Position numbers and translations under genes: made by a program. The notes under the pieces were generated by a model. The model searched no databases and was not told the DNA's origin. It saw nothing but the letters and a program-made list of their open reading frames with translations. From Dasyornis broadbenti (lineage: Eukaryota; Chordata; Aves; Passeriformes; Dasyornithidae), in NCBI GenBank assembly GCA_013397935.1, contig VZRN01002233.1, positions 765,198 to 829,197 of the forward strand: DNA of 64,000 bases. Direction: 5' to 3'. This document shows, piece after piece, positions 12,350-24,960 of the stretch (position 1 is the stretch's first letter; each line of letters starts with the position of its first letter).

Positions 12350-13114
12350 CTACCAGGGCCTCCAGAGAGGGCTGCTGTCCTTTGGAGACACTTGTTTCAG
12401 GGCACCGGCATTCCCAGGGGAGAAGGAGACCTCTGGAGCAGCTGACTGGCTCTTCTGAAAGTGGCTTAAAAGTTTGGTCTGTGTTTCTGTTCGGACTTTG
12501 TGGAGAGAAAGGAAATGGAAAGCTTCTTGCAAACACCTGGAATAGCCCTCTCTGAAGTCAAACTGGGAGCTCTTATGGAAGGATCCTGCAGCTAGAGAAG
12601 GGAAGAAAAGAGGGAGAGGGAAGAAAGAATCGTTTAGAAGAGTTGTTCATGGCTCGAGATTCATAAAACAGTCACAGATTTGCAGTAAAATGTAGACTGA
12701 AAGAAAATTCAATACTTACTCTTCATCTGCAGCTGGCTTTGCTGCTTCAGGTAGCTGACAGTCATCTCCAGGATGTCGGCTTTCTCCAGCTTGGAGTTGG
12801 GTTGGTGCCTCTGGAACTCCTTCTCCAGGAGCAGTTTCAGCTGCTCGATGCTGCTGTTAATCCGGTCCCGGCGCATTTTCTCCACCACCGGCTTCCTCAG
12901 CTGTAAAAAGCAAAGGAAAAGAGATCTGTTATTAAAGGATCCTCTCCCTGACGCTCCGCAGGGCTGTTTGTTGCCCATCACTGCTCCTAAACTGCGTGAG
13001 GCAAGGTCTCAGCTGGTGTAAACTGCTCTGCTGTGCTGGGCCTGCACTTACTTTGTTTTTCTCCTTTGGTGTCAGCAGGTTGTCGGGCTCCAAGAAAACC
13101 GTGCTGGGAGCCAT
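12350..13114 (-). CDS. HES5: HES5-like bHLH-Orange transcriptional repressor, copy 1
   Basis: Nuclear repressor and direct Notch target; the family binds N-box/E-box DNA as dimers and recruits Groucho/TLE. Coding exons, in gene order, are 13052-13114, 12720-12900 and 12350-12585 on the minus strand, with GT/AG borders and consistent phases, giving 159 residues. The start Met is in MAPSTVF; its ATG is about 70 bp past a TATA box. The basic region reads EKMRRDRINSSIEQLK, with the Pro (RKPVVEK) typical of HES proteins. Helix 2 ends near YLKQQSQLQ. An Orange domain follows (GYSRCLQEAFHFLS), and the protein ends in WRPW, the Groucho-binding tetrapeptide. It faces away from the plus-strand copy about 10 kb away. 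Exon 2 is almost identical to that copy, while exons 1 and 3 are strongly diverged. Birds are known to have several HES5 genes; I cannot say which numbered chick paralogue this is. Confidence 0.93.
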
Positions 13115-13184
13115 CTGTCCTGAGCAGAGAGGTCTTGGAGAGGAATCCAGCAGAAACGTGTTGCTGGAAGCTGCCAGTGCCTGA

Positions 13185-13259
13185 TATTTATACTATCCAA
13201 GCTTGGGGCGAGTGTGTGGGTCTGTGGCTCAGTGGCGTTTCCCACACTCGCCAGCCAAT
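13185..13259 (-). promoter_or_regulatory. HES5 copy 1 core promoter: CCAAT box, CSL site, TATA box
   Basis: On the gene strand, an inverted CCAAT box (plus strand CCAAT at 13255-13259) is followed by GTGGGAA, a CSL/RBPJ site (plus strand 13239-13245), then TATAAATA (plus strand 13185-13192). CSL-to-TATA spacing is 53 bp. The same order and nearly the same spacing recur at the other two HES5 copies. A CSL site at this place fits direct Notch control. Confidence 0.8.
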
Positions 13260-16200
13260 CCGGGCCATGGGCAGCACAATGGGAGAAGCAGCTATTCTTG
13301 CATGCTCCAGTGCCAGTGAATAGCCCGCGGATAATGACCTTCTCCCAGATGAGCAGGTGGGGAGTGTGTGCTCCCTGAAAGGCTGGGATCAGAGTTACGT
13401 GTCAGGAGCTGGGAAAGAGCTGCCCTTCAATGGGAAAGGCTGCTGACTAATGCCGCGGATCAATAGCATTCCAGGGGCAGCCCAGGGTTCACATGCGGGA
13501 GGAAGGAGGAGGAGGAGGAGGAGGAAGGAGGGGGTCAGCTGCCGATGGCGGGAATGCTGCTCCAAGGAACGCGCCGAGGCACACGCTGGAGCAGGCACAA
13601 GGCACACGCGCACACGAGCAGCTCCTGGCGTCCAGAAATTCCTCAAATCCACTCACCTGGTTTCCACAGCGAGCCACTTGTGGTTCTCCCACAGGTGACT
13701 CCGGCACCAGCTTTGCCCACGGGAAACAGAAAATGGCTTTCCCACTTTGACTTACTGTAAATAAAAATGTTTAAATTTTAGCACACATGATTACTGAAAA
13801 CATTTTCTGGTTTGATTATTGTTCTTTCCCCTTGATTCTTTATGCAGCCCTTTAGAAAACTCTCAAACCAAGTTATAAGCACTTCATGTTTCTTCCAAAC
13901 ACCTGGAAGATAAATATGTCTGGAGAAGGGTATTGGGAATGTTTTGGGATCAGTTCAGTATCATGTGCTGCTTCTCCCTTCCTCCCCAAAAGACATTTTA
14001 CTCTAATTATTTTCATTTAGTCTACACACAAAGGAAAACTGGGTGCAGAAGAGATTTATATCTTCATAAACTTATTAGAAATCAAATTCCTGATTCCTCA
14101 TTATTCTCCCTTGGACCAGTTTCTGTGTTGGATGCACAGCCTGTGCTCAGGAGGTGCCTGCAGCTGGGAGAGCTGACAGTCTCTGATAAAAACACAGCCA
14201 GGGATACCTGCTGGAAAATTTGAACCAGATCTGCCAGCAATTTATCCATCAAATAATGTCAGGGCTTATATTTGGGGAGCTCTTACTGTAGTAAGTAAAT
14301 ACGAGTTGTATAAATACCATTAATATATGTGTAGGTGTGTTCACCTTTACATTAATGTGGCCACACACAGCCTTTAATGTGAACACACACACACCCAAGC
14401 ACGGGGACACAACACATTTCTCTCTCCCTCTGCCGCTCATTATTGTAGCACCAGGTAAGGCTTCAATGACCTCTTGCAGGCTCTGCTTTTCCATCCCTAT
14501 TGTGCAGCCCTGAATGGGCTCCCTTCTCTCGGCACAGAGCAGCAGCTGTTGAGCTCCAGGGCTTTTATGTCAAGTTGTGGGAAAGCTTTTGTGACACCGT
14601 TTCACATGTTCTCCTCAAAGCCTGTGGATTATCTCTGAGCCCATGTAATGCCACCTCTGAAACCAATCTTGCCCTCTGCGCATCCCTCTCAGGGAGATTC
14701 CCTGAAACAGAAGCTCCGGAACTGGAACTCGTTTCTCCAGCTCGTTAATTGAGCACACGAAGAAGAAAAGTGCCAGTCCTGTGATGGGCAGGGCAGTTTT
14801 GTTAGAGACAATTGCTGTTTTCCTCTTGCTGCTTTCCTCTTATTCTCGACTCAATACCCAGATAAAAACTACATTAATTCCATGGGAACAGTCATGCCAA
14901 CCACACCCTCCTTGCTCTTGGTTGTGCACTGGCACAGTCAAGGGGTCACTGCTCAGAATTTCCTGTCCACCAACATCCAAACTGACCCAGAGCCTGCACC
15001 TGAGGAGGCTGAATGCAAAATAATCTTCTGTGACATTCCACTTTTGCTAAGAGAGGCTGGAGGCCCTACATATTTAAATTATGTGTGATAATAAGAATTA
15101 CAATATTCAATGTATTATTGGGAGGTGAATGTAGCAAAGTCTCCCCTGGATGAGGTAGATTCCTCGCTCTGTGTCACACATGAATTTCAAAGAATCTGAA
15201 ATAAAAACGTGTTTTTATTTTCTCTTTGGTTTCACAAGCTCTGATGGGAAAACTTAGCCAACTACTGACCATGTTGGAAGAGTTACTCAAATTAGATGCT
15301 CAATTACCCAAAACAGATGCTCTGCTTTGGCTGGAAATCCTAAAGAATGTGATAACAAAAATTCCTCGCTGTTGGAAAGTTTGCAGAGTCCATGCTCTTT
15401 ACACTAAGGAGAAGGAATTTGGAATTACACATCTCCAAACACACACACTACTGGACAGAAAGCTCATTAGGATCCCAAAATACCGGATCTGGATGTTTTA
15501 AATAGGGCATCAGCAACAGCTTTGCCCCAGAATCCCTGCCAGATGTTAGCCCTTTAGAAAGCCTTAAGGATGCTGCTGTTTTCCCAAGTCTGGAGAGATG
15601 CTCCCTGCTCCCACTGCTTCCCTCCCGATCTGTGCTGCCCAGATGGCCTTTTGGGAGCAGGGCTTCCCATGAACACAAAGCAGAGCCAAGCACCGTTGCT
15701 AATGTAGTTTGTAGTCGGGCACACTTCCTTTGTGACAGGAGGGAATATAGTTAAGGAATGGTGTGGGAAACTCCAGAGCACACAAACTTCCACAGCCTTA
15801 TGTTAGTAAGTCATTTATAAAGGGGAGCGGGGGCAGAGATAAACTGGGAACAGGCATGATAGGAAATGTAGGATGTTTAGTTAGTGATGAGTCCTGAAGA
15901 ACATACGGAGGTGGAAAATAAAATGGGTCCATTCCCAAGGGTCTTGCTGGGGTCCCCACTGAAGCCAACAGAGAATTTGGACTCCAAGATTTGCCCTGCA
16001 GATTTCCTGATCTCTGTAAACTTGTAAATATAAATTACCTCTCCACCTGCCGCAGAATTTATCAAAAACTAATCAAAATGGCCTGAATTTTCTCTTGCCA
16101 AATACCAAAATGAGAATTGTGTCTGCTGTTTCCCATTTCTTCCATCCCCCTGGTATTGCTGGTACCAAACCTGAGTTTTCTTAAAAGCCAGGCTCAACTC

Positions 16201-16669
16201 CCCTAGCTCCACATGGGTCATACCAAACTCTCACAAAACCCTCACAGTCCACAGAAATCGCTGTGCTTCCCAAGACGTATTGAACAGACTGGGGAATTAA
16301 AGAGGCAAACAGGATGTGGCTCAGAAGTCTCAGTGTGGAGCTAACCCATCTCTGCCACCTCCAGTGGAACAATTGACTTTGGCCTGACTGGTGGATGAGC
16401 AAGATTCTGCTCTGCAGCTCCCTTCCCTGTCATTTCCTCCCAACCCTTCCCTGCTTTTCCTCCCTGTCCTTCCCTGTCTTGCTGCTTGGCTGGTGCAATT
16501 CCTGTCTGCCTGCACAACTTCCTGCCCCTTTTTTCCTTTTTCCTCGTGGTTTACTTTCCCTCCATGCAGGTTTTATAATCTGATTTTTCGATCTGTCACT
16601 CCCTTTCCCCCTGCCTGTCACAGGCAGATGTGGTTTGTGGACAGGGGTGTCTCAGAGCCCTGCAGCCAT
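13260..16669. other. Intergenic sequence upstream of HES5 copy 1
   Basis: No exon is recognised. A (GGA)n run lies at about 13500-13530. The first 200 bases resemble the distal promoters of the other HES5 copies (ATTGT-containing block, then the CCAAT/CSL block). Confidence 0.5.
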
Positions 16670-16870
16670 GGTGAGTGTGGAGTTCTCTCCAGTTTCCCAC
16701 ACTGCTCTCCCATTCAGGGCATTCAGGCAGAGGATAAAGGAAGTGTGCCATGCTACAAGCTGAATTAGAAATGGTGTTTGACTTCCCTTTGTACTCCACA
16801 GAAACCTTGCTCTGGGCAGACCATCTGCATAGCCCTCACTATGGAGAAAACCATTGATCAAGGCCTGTCA
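16670..16870 (+). promoter_or_regulatory. Duplicated noncoding element E1, candidate HES5 enhancer
   Basis: It contains TTTCCCAC at 16693 (a CSL-type site read on the other strand), AGGGCATTCAG, AAGTGTGCC at 16741 and ACCATCTG (an E-box core) at 16820. The three anchors have the same spacing, 48 and 79 bp, as in element E3. Enhancer function is inferred from duplication plus the CSL and E-box motifs. Confidence 0.55.
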
Positions 16871-19800
16871 GCCCAGCTGGGGGAACTTGGGAAAGTAATT
16901 CCTTGTGCCACTTCAGTTCTTTAGGGCTTAACATCTGGCTGGAAGGGGAGGCGACAGTTGATGGTTTAACAGTCTTGCTTCCTTTCAAGTTTGGGATGCT
17001 GTTTTGATCCCAGATAAGCCTTTCTGAAATCCTGATTTTAATAACATGGAAAGCATCCAGAAGAGTAGGAATAATGCACTGGCTTTGCATTTTCAAAGTG
17101 CTTTACAAATACCAGCTAATGAATTCTCAGCGACCTCCTCTGTGGGTGAGGATGCATTATTACCAATGTTTTACAAAGGCGGGAAAATGAGGCTGAAGAG
17201 GAGAAAACCAAGATTTCAAACAGCCTAGAGGTCACAGGCTTCTATGGCCAAGAGGCTGTTTGAGACATCTGGTTTGCAAAAATGCTCAGCACCCACCCTT
17301 GTTTTAATTAGCTTTGGCATCTCTGAATGGAGCCAGCTCCCTTGCTTGTGGGAGGACTTGGATTTCCAGCCTGGACCACACTCGCAGCCATGCACCACCT
17401 AGATACGCAGACACCAAAGTTCTCCTTTGCCCTCAAGTTCAGCAGTGGAGTTTGAAAATGTTATTTAGTATAATTTTTCTAAGCCCATGAAATGGCTGGA
17501 AAGGAAAATGCACTCAAATCCCTGATCAGGAAATACTTAATGATTCAACAGAAAGTAACTCCATCTCTCTAGAAAGTAAGTTTTAATTTGCTTATTCATA
17601 CTGCTGCAGACCTGCAGCCATGCTTAATCCCCGAGCAAGTCTGTCTGTCAGTACCAGGGAATTCTGCTCAGCTGCTTCCCAGCAGGTATGGTCATCCTGG
17701 GATTGGAGCTCCTCAGGGGAGGGGATGCAGTGTGCCCTGAATTACACAGACTCCTGAGGGAATAGAAGGGAATCTGACAACACGCCTTGCCCTGTGGATA
17801 GAGACGAGGGCACCCAACCCTGCTCATGGCCTTGCAGCTCTTGTGTGTGCCCCTCTGCCAGTCCTTTCCCTGACTCAGGCCCAGGTTATCCACCTTCTGA
17901 AAAACGCTTCTTGCTTTTATCAGACACTATCTCTTCATTCTGCTGCCAGCTGAGCATGGCAAAGATGTCTCCAAAACCCACCTGCCTGGTAGGGCAGGAT
18001 CTCACAGGAGCCCCAGGACACTTTCTCCAGACACACATCCCTTGTGCTTCTCAGGGGGTGACTGAGGGCTGCCAAGCACCAGAAAGTGGGTTCCAGTGGG
18101 AGCTTACACCCCAAAACTCATCCCAAAACTCAGGCTGAGCTTAAGTGAAGGGGAGAAATCTGCTGGGGCATAAGGGAGAGTCAGCTTCAGGTTACAAACT
18201 TCCCAAGGCAGGGACAATCAAATGAGGCCCAGGGGACACCCAGGAAGCCTGTGGCTCTTATCTCCCACTGCTGCCCTTGCTGGCCTCAGAGTGATTAAAT
18301 ATCTGCCCCACGCAAATGGAATTAATTGCTGCTCCTGCCAGGGGAGAGATGCCTGCCCTCCTGTCTGGCACGGACTCACCCTTCCCCTCTCATCAGTGAC
18401 AGCAAGTGGTTGCTGGGGCCAGACCTCAGGAGCCACATTTCCCTATTCCCAACCTGCTCCGCTGAAATATCCTCTCTGCAGGATACCTGCTCCCTGCCCA
18501 AGGCTTGGCAGCACTGTTTGCTGACTCTTGTGACTTGTATCAGGAGACTCATAATACTTAGGGCCTTCAGCAGAACTTCACATCCAAGCCTCATAATTCT
18601 ATAAAGAGAGAAAATTAATTATATCGATCCACAGTCCAATGCTCAGTAAAAAGAAAAAATCCATCAAAATGCTTTTATTTTTATTAGAAACATCAAATTG
18701 TTTTTATTAAACCGGTGATGTTCAGCCTAATTCTTGGTTCCTCAAAGCCCAAATTTTGACATTTGAAAGGCTGACAGCACTGCCAGACCCTCAGAGATGC
18801 AGAGCCCATTGTAAGAGCTGAATGCCATCTCCAAAAAACCTACCCAAAACCAAACAATGAAGGAAGTGCATGAACCCAGCAGCTTCTGTTTGCTGCCCCC
18901 ACTGCATTGTCAGTGACAGGCTGTTCCCTTTTTTGGCCAGGGCAGGGGAGGTGACTGATGGGGAGTCCCAGAGGATTTTCAGGGAGCTCCCGGTGAACTC
19001 AGCACTATCCAGGGTGCTCAGGAGAAACCTCAGACCCAGCTGGCAGCACGTGGGAGATCCCTCAGCCCCTTCCAGAGCTGGGGAACAGCAGCATTTCCAA
19101 AATCCCCAGTAACTCAGCACTGAGCGCCGTGAGCCCCAGGAAGGAGCAGAAGGACAGGATATATCCCGTGGTTGTTTTATCCGGGTTTGGGAGGAGGAGG
19201 GTGGTAAACACAGAACATGGTGGCTCCCGCCAAGCCTGCTCCCAGGGCAATGTGTTCCTTTGAGACATAATTGATTCCTGCCATCAGGCACCAGCCTGCT
19301 CTCCCCCAGGGTCAGAGCTTTCCCACATCCAACCCTATTATCCCACAGACCATGCCTTTTGTACAACACACTCCAGCTATTCATGTGCAAAGCAGCTGTA
19401 ATCCCCAGACCTTTCAGAGTCAATATACCAGGAAATAATAAATCCCTCTTGTGCACTCTTGAATATGCTGAGAGGTGACTTGTGGGAATTTCAGCTGGGC
19501 AGAAAAATAATAAATTCTCCTTAATTTTTAATTATTTGGGATACTCACTGTAGAAGGACTATGTCATTGGGCCGTGACTACTTGGGGGTCACCACACAAG
19601 CAGCTGTAGAAATTGATTTTGCCTCTAACAACCCTAAAAATGCAGATCAAATTGTCTCAGATGTTTCTTAATGATCAAAGTCCACTTTCCCTCACTCATG
19701 CACCTGGGAATGGCAGTATATTAAACATTCTGGATCTGAAGAAAAACTAATTAAAAAGGTTAAATCTGTGAAGAATGTACTTTAGAGTATTAAGACCCCT

Positions 19801-21099
19801 TCTTGAGGGGCTTCTGATGTCTCAAGGAGCCAAGATAATGCCATGTTAATGACATTTAATGGAATATTTCATACAATAGGTCTAATAACAACATAACCTT
19901 TTCCCCTGGAAGAGGCAGATTTCCCTCGACTCGCACTCCATTGGTTCACATGCAGAGTTATGATTCCCTTGTGGGAATAGAAGCCAATCCTGAATAGCAA
20001 GTTTTACATGGTTATTTCTTTATATATGGCCTTCCAGAGAATCAATTTTTAAATTATTTTCTGTGTAGAGTGTCATGTCACTGAAAGACGCCAAGCAGAG
20101 CATAATAGACAGGGTTAGGGTTAGGGGCAGGGTTAGGGGCAGGGTTAGGGCTGGGAGAAGGGATCTTCATCTCAGACACCAAAAGAAGCAGTGGCTCCTC
20201 ATTTAAACACTGTCAGAGAATCGTTAGGGGCCACCTCAAACAGGCACTGTTCCATCTTCTTGCACCTTGGCCAAGAACCTCCAGGGAACCAGTTGTGAGA
20301 GCACGGGGGTGATGACCGGGTTTGGTGATACTGTAGGGATTTGTGGTGCTGAAATCCATGAATCTTAAACATTAGGTCAGGTCCAGCCAGCAGTAACATA
20401 CTGACCCAATAGTCCATCAGGGTTCTTCATTTTAAGTAGCATTCAAAGGTAATAATTCCCACTCAGGTGTGTCTGCCTGGGACACTGGAATTGTTATTGC
20501 TGCTGTGTCCCTCAGTGGTGCTGCCACCAGCACATTCCCCATTAAAGTGAGATCAGAGCTGCCTTGATCCTGACCTCGCTCCATTTCCCTGGGTAAAAAA
20601 GGCTTTCCAGCACTGCTGCCAACAGATGGGGAGAAAAGAAACCCCTCTGCAAGACAGGGAGAAGAGGCCCCCTCAGCACCCCCAGCACTGCTGCTCCTCC
20701 ACTCCACTCCCTGACGTGTTCCCAGGTGATGCCAGAAAAGCACAGGGGCCATGTTAGCCCCATCCCTGCCTCCCACCACAGGCACAGGTCAGCTCCCAAA
20801 TCCAAGAGGGCTCTGTGGAAGAGTTCAGCACCAATCTCCGGTTCCCCAAAAGAGCAAACTGAGGCACAGTAGAACAAACCAGCAACCCCAGGAGCCTACA
20901 ACTCAGCTCGGCACTCCTGTGGCCACCCTTGCATGAACCAGTGTCCCTGCCCCTTGTCACTCCTTTCTTCTGGTGCACACGGATCTTGGAGAAGACATTG
21001 GATGGTGAAATGTGCCCATTTCAGCCTTCCTGAGTGAAAAAACCACGGAGTTCATGGTGCCCGGACAGAAGCGCAGCTCCACAAAGGAGTTATTAGCGC
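16871..21099. other. Intergenic sequence inside the HES5 cluster
   Basis: Apart from a short telomere-like repeat I recognise no gene. Several open frames occur (for example on the minus strand at 18791-19456), but none has family similarity or splice structure that I can support. Confidence 0.5.
20111..20151. repeat. Short interstitial telomere-like repeat
   Basis: AGGGTTAGGGTTAGGGG followed by GCAGGGTTAGGG units, that is TTAGGG motifs mixed with a degenerate GGGGCAGGG spacer. It is only about 40 bp long. Confidence 0.8.
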
Positions 21100-21275
21100 C
21101 AGGCTGTGTGGGTTTGGATTTCTCTGCCTTTCCCATACTCTTCCCCCATTGATAACATTTCTTTCTGGGACAATAGAAGTGTGCCTTGCAACTACTCCGG
21201 ACATTAGTGACGGTGCTTGAGCCTGAATGATTTAAAGGGAAAGAATCCAACTCCCAAAAGACCATCTGGCTATCA
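21100..21275 (+). promoter_or_regulatory. Duplicated noncoding element E2, candidate HES5 enhancer
   Basis: TTTCCCA at 21129, AAGTGTGCC at 21177, ACATTAGTGACG at 21201 and ACCATCTGG at 21261. The first spacing is 48 bp, as in E1 and E3; the second is 84 bp. It lies about 2 kb upstream of the plus-strand HES5 copy. It shares the ACATTAGTGACG block only with E3. Confidence 0.55.
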
Positions 21276-22900
21276 GTTCTAATACAGCAATAAAGGCCAG
21301 GGCTTCTCAGGAGTTGGGAAAAATATGGTTTTTGACACTGAAGAGTCCTCAATGAGCTTGGCCCATGCATACCTGTCAGCTCCTGGCTGTAAGGTCTGCC
21401 AGCATGGCTCCCTTGCTAGGAAAGGAATAACCTGGGATACCAGCTCCTGGAGGAAGGCCAGCCAAAGAACACAGCAAAACAGGCAACACCTCATTAAAGC
21501 TGGCAGAAGCTGGGGCATGGTCTCTGAGCTGTGTCTTATTTTGTCTCATAATCCCTTGACTGCCTCAAAGTGTTCATGAGATGTCTTGTTTCCTGGCTTT
21601 CCCACAACGCAGGGAATAAAGGGCTCCAAGGACAACATCTGCCCTTCACAAAGAGCTGAGTCCATTCAGTCTGCTACAATGAGTCCCATATCACTGCCTG
21701 TTCCAGTGACACCTCCCTCCTTCCTGTCAACTGCCCATTACCCTCAGGCTTCATTTCAGCATTTCCAAGCAAGAAATTCTTTGGCTTTCTTACCTCACTG
21801 CACACTTCCCTCCTCCCTTGCCATGCCCAGATGCTCGGAGGAGGAGCACACCTCTGCCTGGGGCACCCCGGGCTGGACCCACACACAACAGGATGCAGCA
21901 CAGCTTTCCCCAGGTAGGTCCTGGGTTATTTTTGGTGCTGCCTCAAGGACTGTACCCACGTAGAGATTTTTCTCATAACACAAAATCAGAACTGACCTCC
22001 AGTGCCCTCACAGCTTTATTCTTTTCCTTGCCACTATCACAAAAGAAATGGTTGCTGAATTCATCCCTGCATTTCCATGCAAATACAAGCAAGCAGCACA
22101 TTTTCCAGACAAAAAAATGGAGTGGGGATGGCATGCTAAGGGTTACACAGCACGGCAGGTATGTGGTGTCTGAGATCTGACTTTCAGTGCCCTGGGCAGG
22201 GCCAGGCTGCAGTGAGGCCAGATGAGAACAGAGTACACCAGAAGCCTCAGCAAGGAGCAGAACCGACCTCCTTGCTGAGGGCCAAAGGTGCGCCTCAGCT
22301 GCTAAATCCCATTCATGACCCACCTCTGGTTTCCCAAGGCTTTCCAGGATTCTGGGTTGAGCCTGATGCTGTCCTTTAGCCCATCTTAACCATCATTCTT
22401 GAAAATGTCCATATGAAAGAGAAAGATGAGAAAAAGGAAAAGCAAGAGCTACATGGGTGACTCTGCATGGCCCAGCTCTGCTGGGAGGTGTGGGCTATGC
22501 TCAGAGGGGATAATGGGAACACTGGTGCAACGGGCTCACAGGCCATGGTGTATTATGGGGAAGAGAGAGACTGAAGTTACCATTCCCTAGTTATTCTCCC
22601 TGTTCATCCAACATCCATTTAGAAATGTCCTGCAAAGAAACCTGTGGTCACACTTTGGGTCACCCGTTAAAGTGCAATGACTGCATGGACACAAACACAC
22701 ACCCACACACAACTCCCCCAGGCTCTGGGAAGGGCAGAGATGTCCCCGGGGCTGTTGATTTGAACCCTAGCAGGGCTGCCTTCTCTTTCCCACCTTCCCC
22801 CAAAAGCGTGCCTCCTCCAGGCCACACTGTGCCTGGCACATGCGGGGCCTCAGGAATGCCATTGATCCCAGCCCAACCAGCTGGAGGGTCAGTGCTTTCC
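21276..22900. other. Intergenic sequence upstream of HES5 copy 2
   Basis: I see no exon, RNA gene or long repeat here. The sequence after about 22940 begins to resemble the distal promoter block shared by the HES5 copies. Confidence 0.5.
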
Positions 22901-23022
22901 CAGCTCCCCACGCTGCACACTCCACCAGCAGCGTGGGCAGAAGGTTATTCTCCCCGGGGCATTGGCGATCAATGTACCATGCACTAATGGATGCTTCCTC
23001 TATTGTCCCGCTGCGGGCCTGG

Positions 23023-23097
23023 ATTGGCTGCGGGGCTGTGGGAAACACCGGCGATCCCGACACTCACGTATCTGCCCCAGCTCCCCGGGTATAAATA
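23023..23097 (+). promoter_or_regulatory. HES5 copy 2 core promoter: CCAAT box, CSL site, TATA box
   Basis: Inverted CCAAT box (ATTGG, 23023-23027), GTGGGAA CSL/RBPJ site (23038-23044) and TATAAATA (23090-23097), 85 bp before the start codon. CSL-to-TATA spacing is 52 bp, identical to the broken third copy. An upstream block with TAATGGATGC is also shared with that copy. Confidence 0.82.
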
Positions 23098-23181
23098 GAG
23101 GCGCTTGGGAGCTGCCAAAGCATCGCTTCACGCTCGGCTCAGCAGCTGGGTGGCGTCTGTGCCCAGGGCTGAGTGCTCGGA

Positions 23182-24170
23182 ATGGCTCCCAGCAACACTC
23201 TCATGATCCACATGGAGGAGAAGCTGCTGCCAAAGGAAAAGAATAAAGTAAGTAGAGCCCCAGAGAGGGTTGGAAAGGCTGGGCTGCCCCTAGCAAATAA
23301 ATATAACATGAGAGAAGAGGGAGAAGTGGTCTAGGGGAAAGTAAATATGTTAAAGACAGATAAAGGAGATTATATAGATTTTTAAAAATTAAACTGAATG
23401 GGGAATGGGTAGGCAGCATTACACAGCTCTGCTACCAAAAGGAAGCATCTTTGAATGTGGGTGTATCAGGGCATCAGAGGGGAAATTGGGTCAGGTCTCA
23501 CAAAATCCCTAACGATCTGCTCTGTCTCTCACAGCTGAGGAAGCCGGTGGTGGAGAAAATGCGCCGGGACCGGATTAACAGCAGCATCGAGCAGCTGAAA
23601 CTGCTCCTGGAGAAGGAGTTCCAGAGGCACCAACCCAACTCCAAGCTGGAGAAAGCTGACATCCTGGAAGTGGCTGTCAGCTACCTGAAGCAGCAGAGCC
23701 AGCTGCAGGACCAAAAAAGTGAGTGCAGAGCAGGTATTGCACACCTGGACCTGCTCCCAGTGCTGTGCCCTCGCAGATGCACCGAGGCAAGCAGGGGCTA
23801 GAGCACCCCAGCCCCAGGCACATGAAAACCACTGCACAAATCATCACTGCCCAATGTTTTGTCATGATTTTAACCCACTGCATTTGCTTTTCTTTCTTTT
23901 CCAGCATTCATCCACAAGAACCCAGAGCAGGACTTTAACAGCGGGTACCTGCGGTGCCTCAAGGAAGCCATGCATTTTCTGTCCTATTATGAGCCCAAGA
24001 AGGAGACCCAGGTCCAGCTCATCAAGCACTTCTGCAAAGCTCAGCTGGGTGCAGGTGCCTCATACTCTCCAGCTCTGCGTGGCTCCCCCCTGTCTCCCTG
24101 TGTGTTTCCCAGAAAACAGCCTGCTCAGAAGAGCATGGCTGCTGCTCCGACCATCTGGAGACCCTGGTAG
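23182..24170 (+). CDS. HES5: HES5 bHLH-Orange transcriptional repressor, copy 2
   Basis: Notch-responsive repressor of neural differentiation genes. Exons 23182-23247, 23535-23718 and 23905-24170 splice in phase to 171 residues, near the length of mammalian HES5. Exon 1 encodes a short N-terminus (MAPSNTL...KEKNK). Exon 2 encodes the basic helix-loop-helix region, with RKPVVEKMRRDRINSS and the helix-2 segment ADILEVAVSYLK. Exon 3 carries the Orange domain (YLRCLKEAMHFLSYY) and the C-terminal WRPW for Groucho/TLE binding. The start was chosen because it follows the TATA box and aligns with copy 1. It has the same orientation as PANK4, as in human, so it is the best positional counterpart of mammalian HES5. 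The first 120 nt of exon 2 are identical to copy 1, but its exons 1 and 3 are not. Confidence 0.95.
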
Positions 24171-24934
24171 ACCTGCTGAACTTTATTCCCACATTTTGCT
24201 ACAAAAAACTAGAGGGACCTGTGGTTTGTTAGTTCCTCTTTGAAGTAGGAAACGTTGCTTTCCAAAGGTGGGAGGGGGTGGTTATTGTTTTTCTGTCACC
24301 AGAAATGAGGGTCGCTGGGTGATTTCCCTTCATAGTGAAGGACTGTGTGTGTATCTTGCAGCAAATTTGTTGCTTTTATTGGTGGCTCCTGGCCAAAGAC
24401 AGGACCAAGTTCTGTGGTAATTTAGAGAGCAAATGCCCTTCAGTTTCCATCACAGGCTGCTGTGCCTGTGGCTGTCAGTGGAAATCTTTCTGCCGACTGC
24501 CTGGGTCACTGGTTCAAGTGCTCCATTGTCTCGAGATAATGTATTAACCTTCCTCGAGAAGGAGGCCTTTGGAGAATGTATTTTGTATCATAAACATAAA
24601 GTTTTGAGTGAAAGATGTTATAAAGAAATGCTGATTCTTCTGAAGCTCCTCTGCTGTTTTTAGTATTCTTCTTACAGAAAATTGTGATGATCACAGAGAG
24701 CTCTAGGGACAATTCTCTTCACGTCACTTTGTGCTGCTCTCATTTGAGGGATAACTGCTGCCTTTTGTAAAGGAAATACCTGTGCTATACCTTAAGGAAA
24801 AGGGGGAGGAAAGGAGGCAAGAAGTACTTTATAACCATTCACTGAGCATGCTAAGGAGCTTAAAAAGCTTTTATAAAGTTGTGATGTATTCATCCTGTGT
24901 GATGTTCAACTTGTGTGTCTTCACTGTACAATAC

Positions 24935-24940
24935 AATAAA
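24935..24940 (+). promoter_or_regulatory. HES5 copy 2 polyadenylation signal
   Basis: AATAAA about 765 bp after the stop, the first good signal downstream. It implies a 3' UTR from 24171 to about 24960. Confidence 0.7.
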
Positions 24941-24960
24941 AATGGTTTTAGTCATTAATC

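Noticed and set aside
19315..19370. TTTCCCACAT followed by ACCATGCC, a possible fifth HES5 element
   Set aside because: Only the CSL-like site matches; the AAGTGTGCC and ACCATCTG anchors are absent at the expected spacing.
18791..19456. 221-residue minus-strand open frame
   Set aside because: No recognisable domain, low-complexity composition, and it lies among noncoding sequence in the HES5 cluster.
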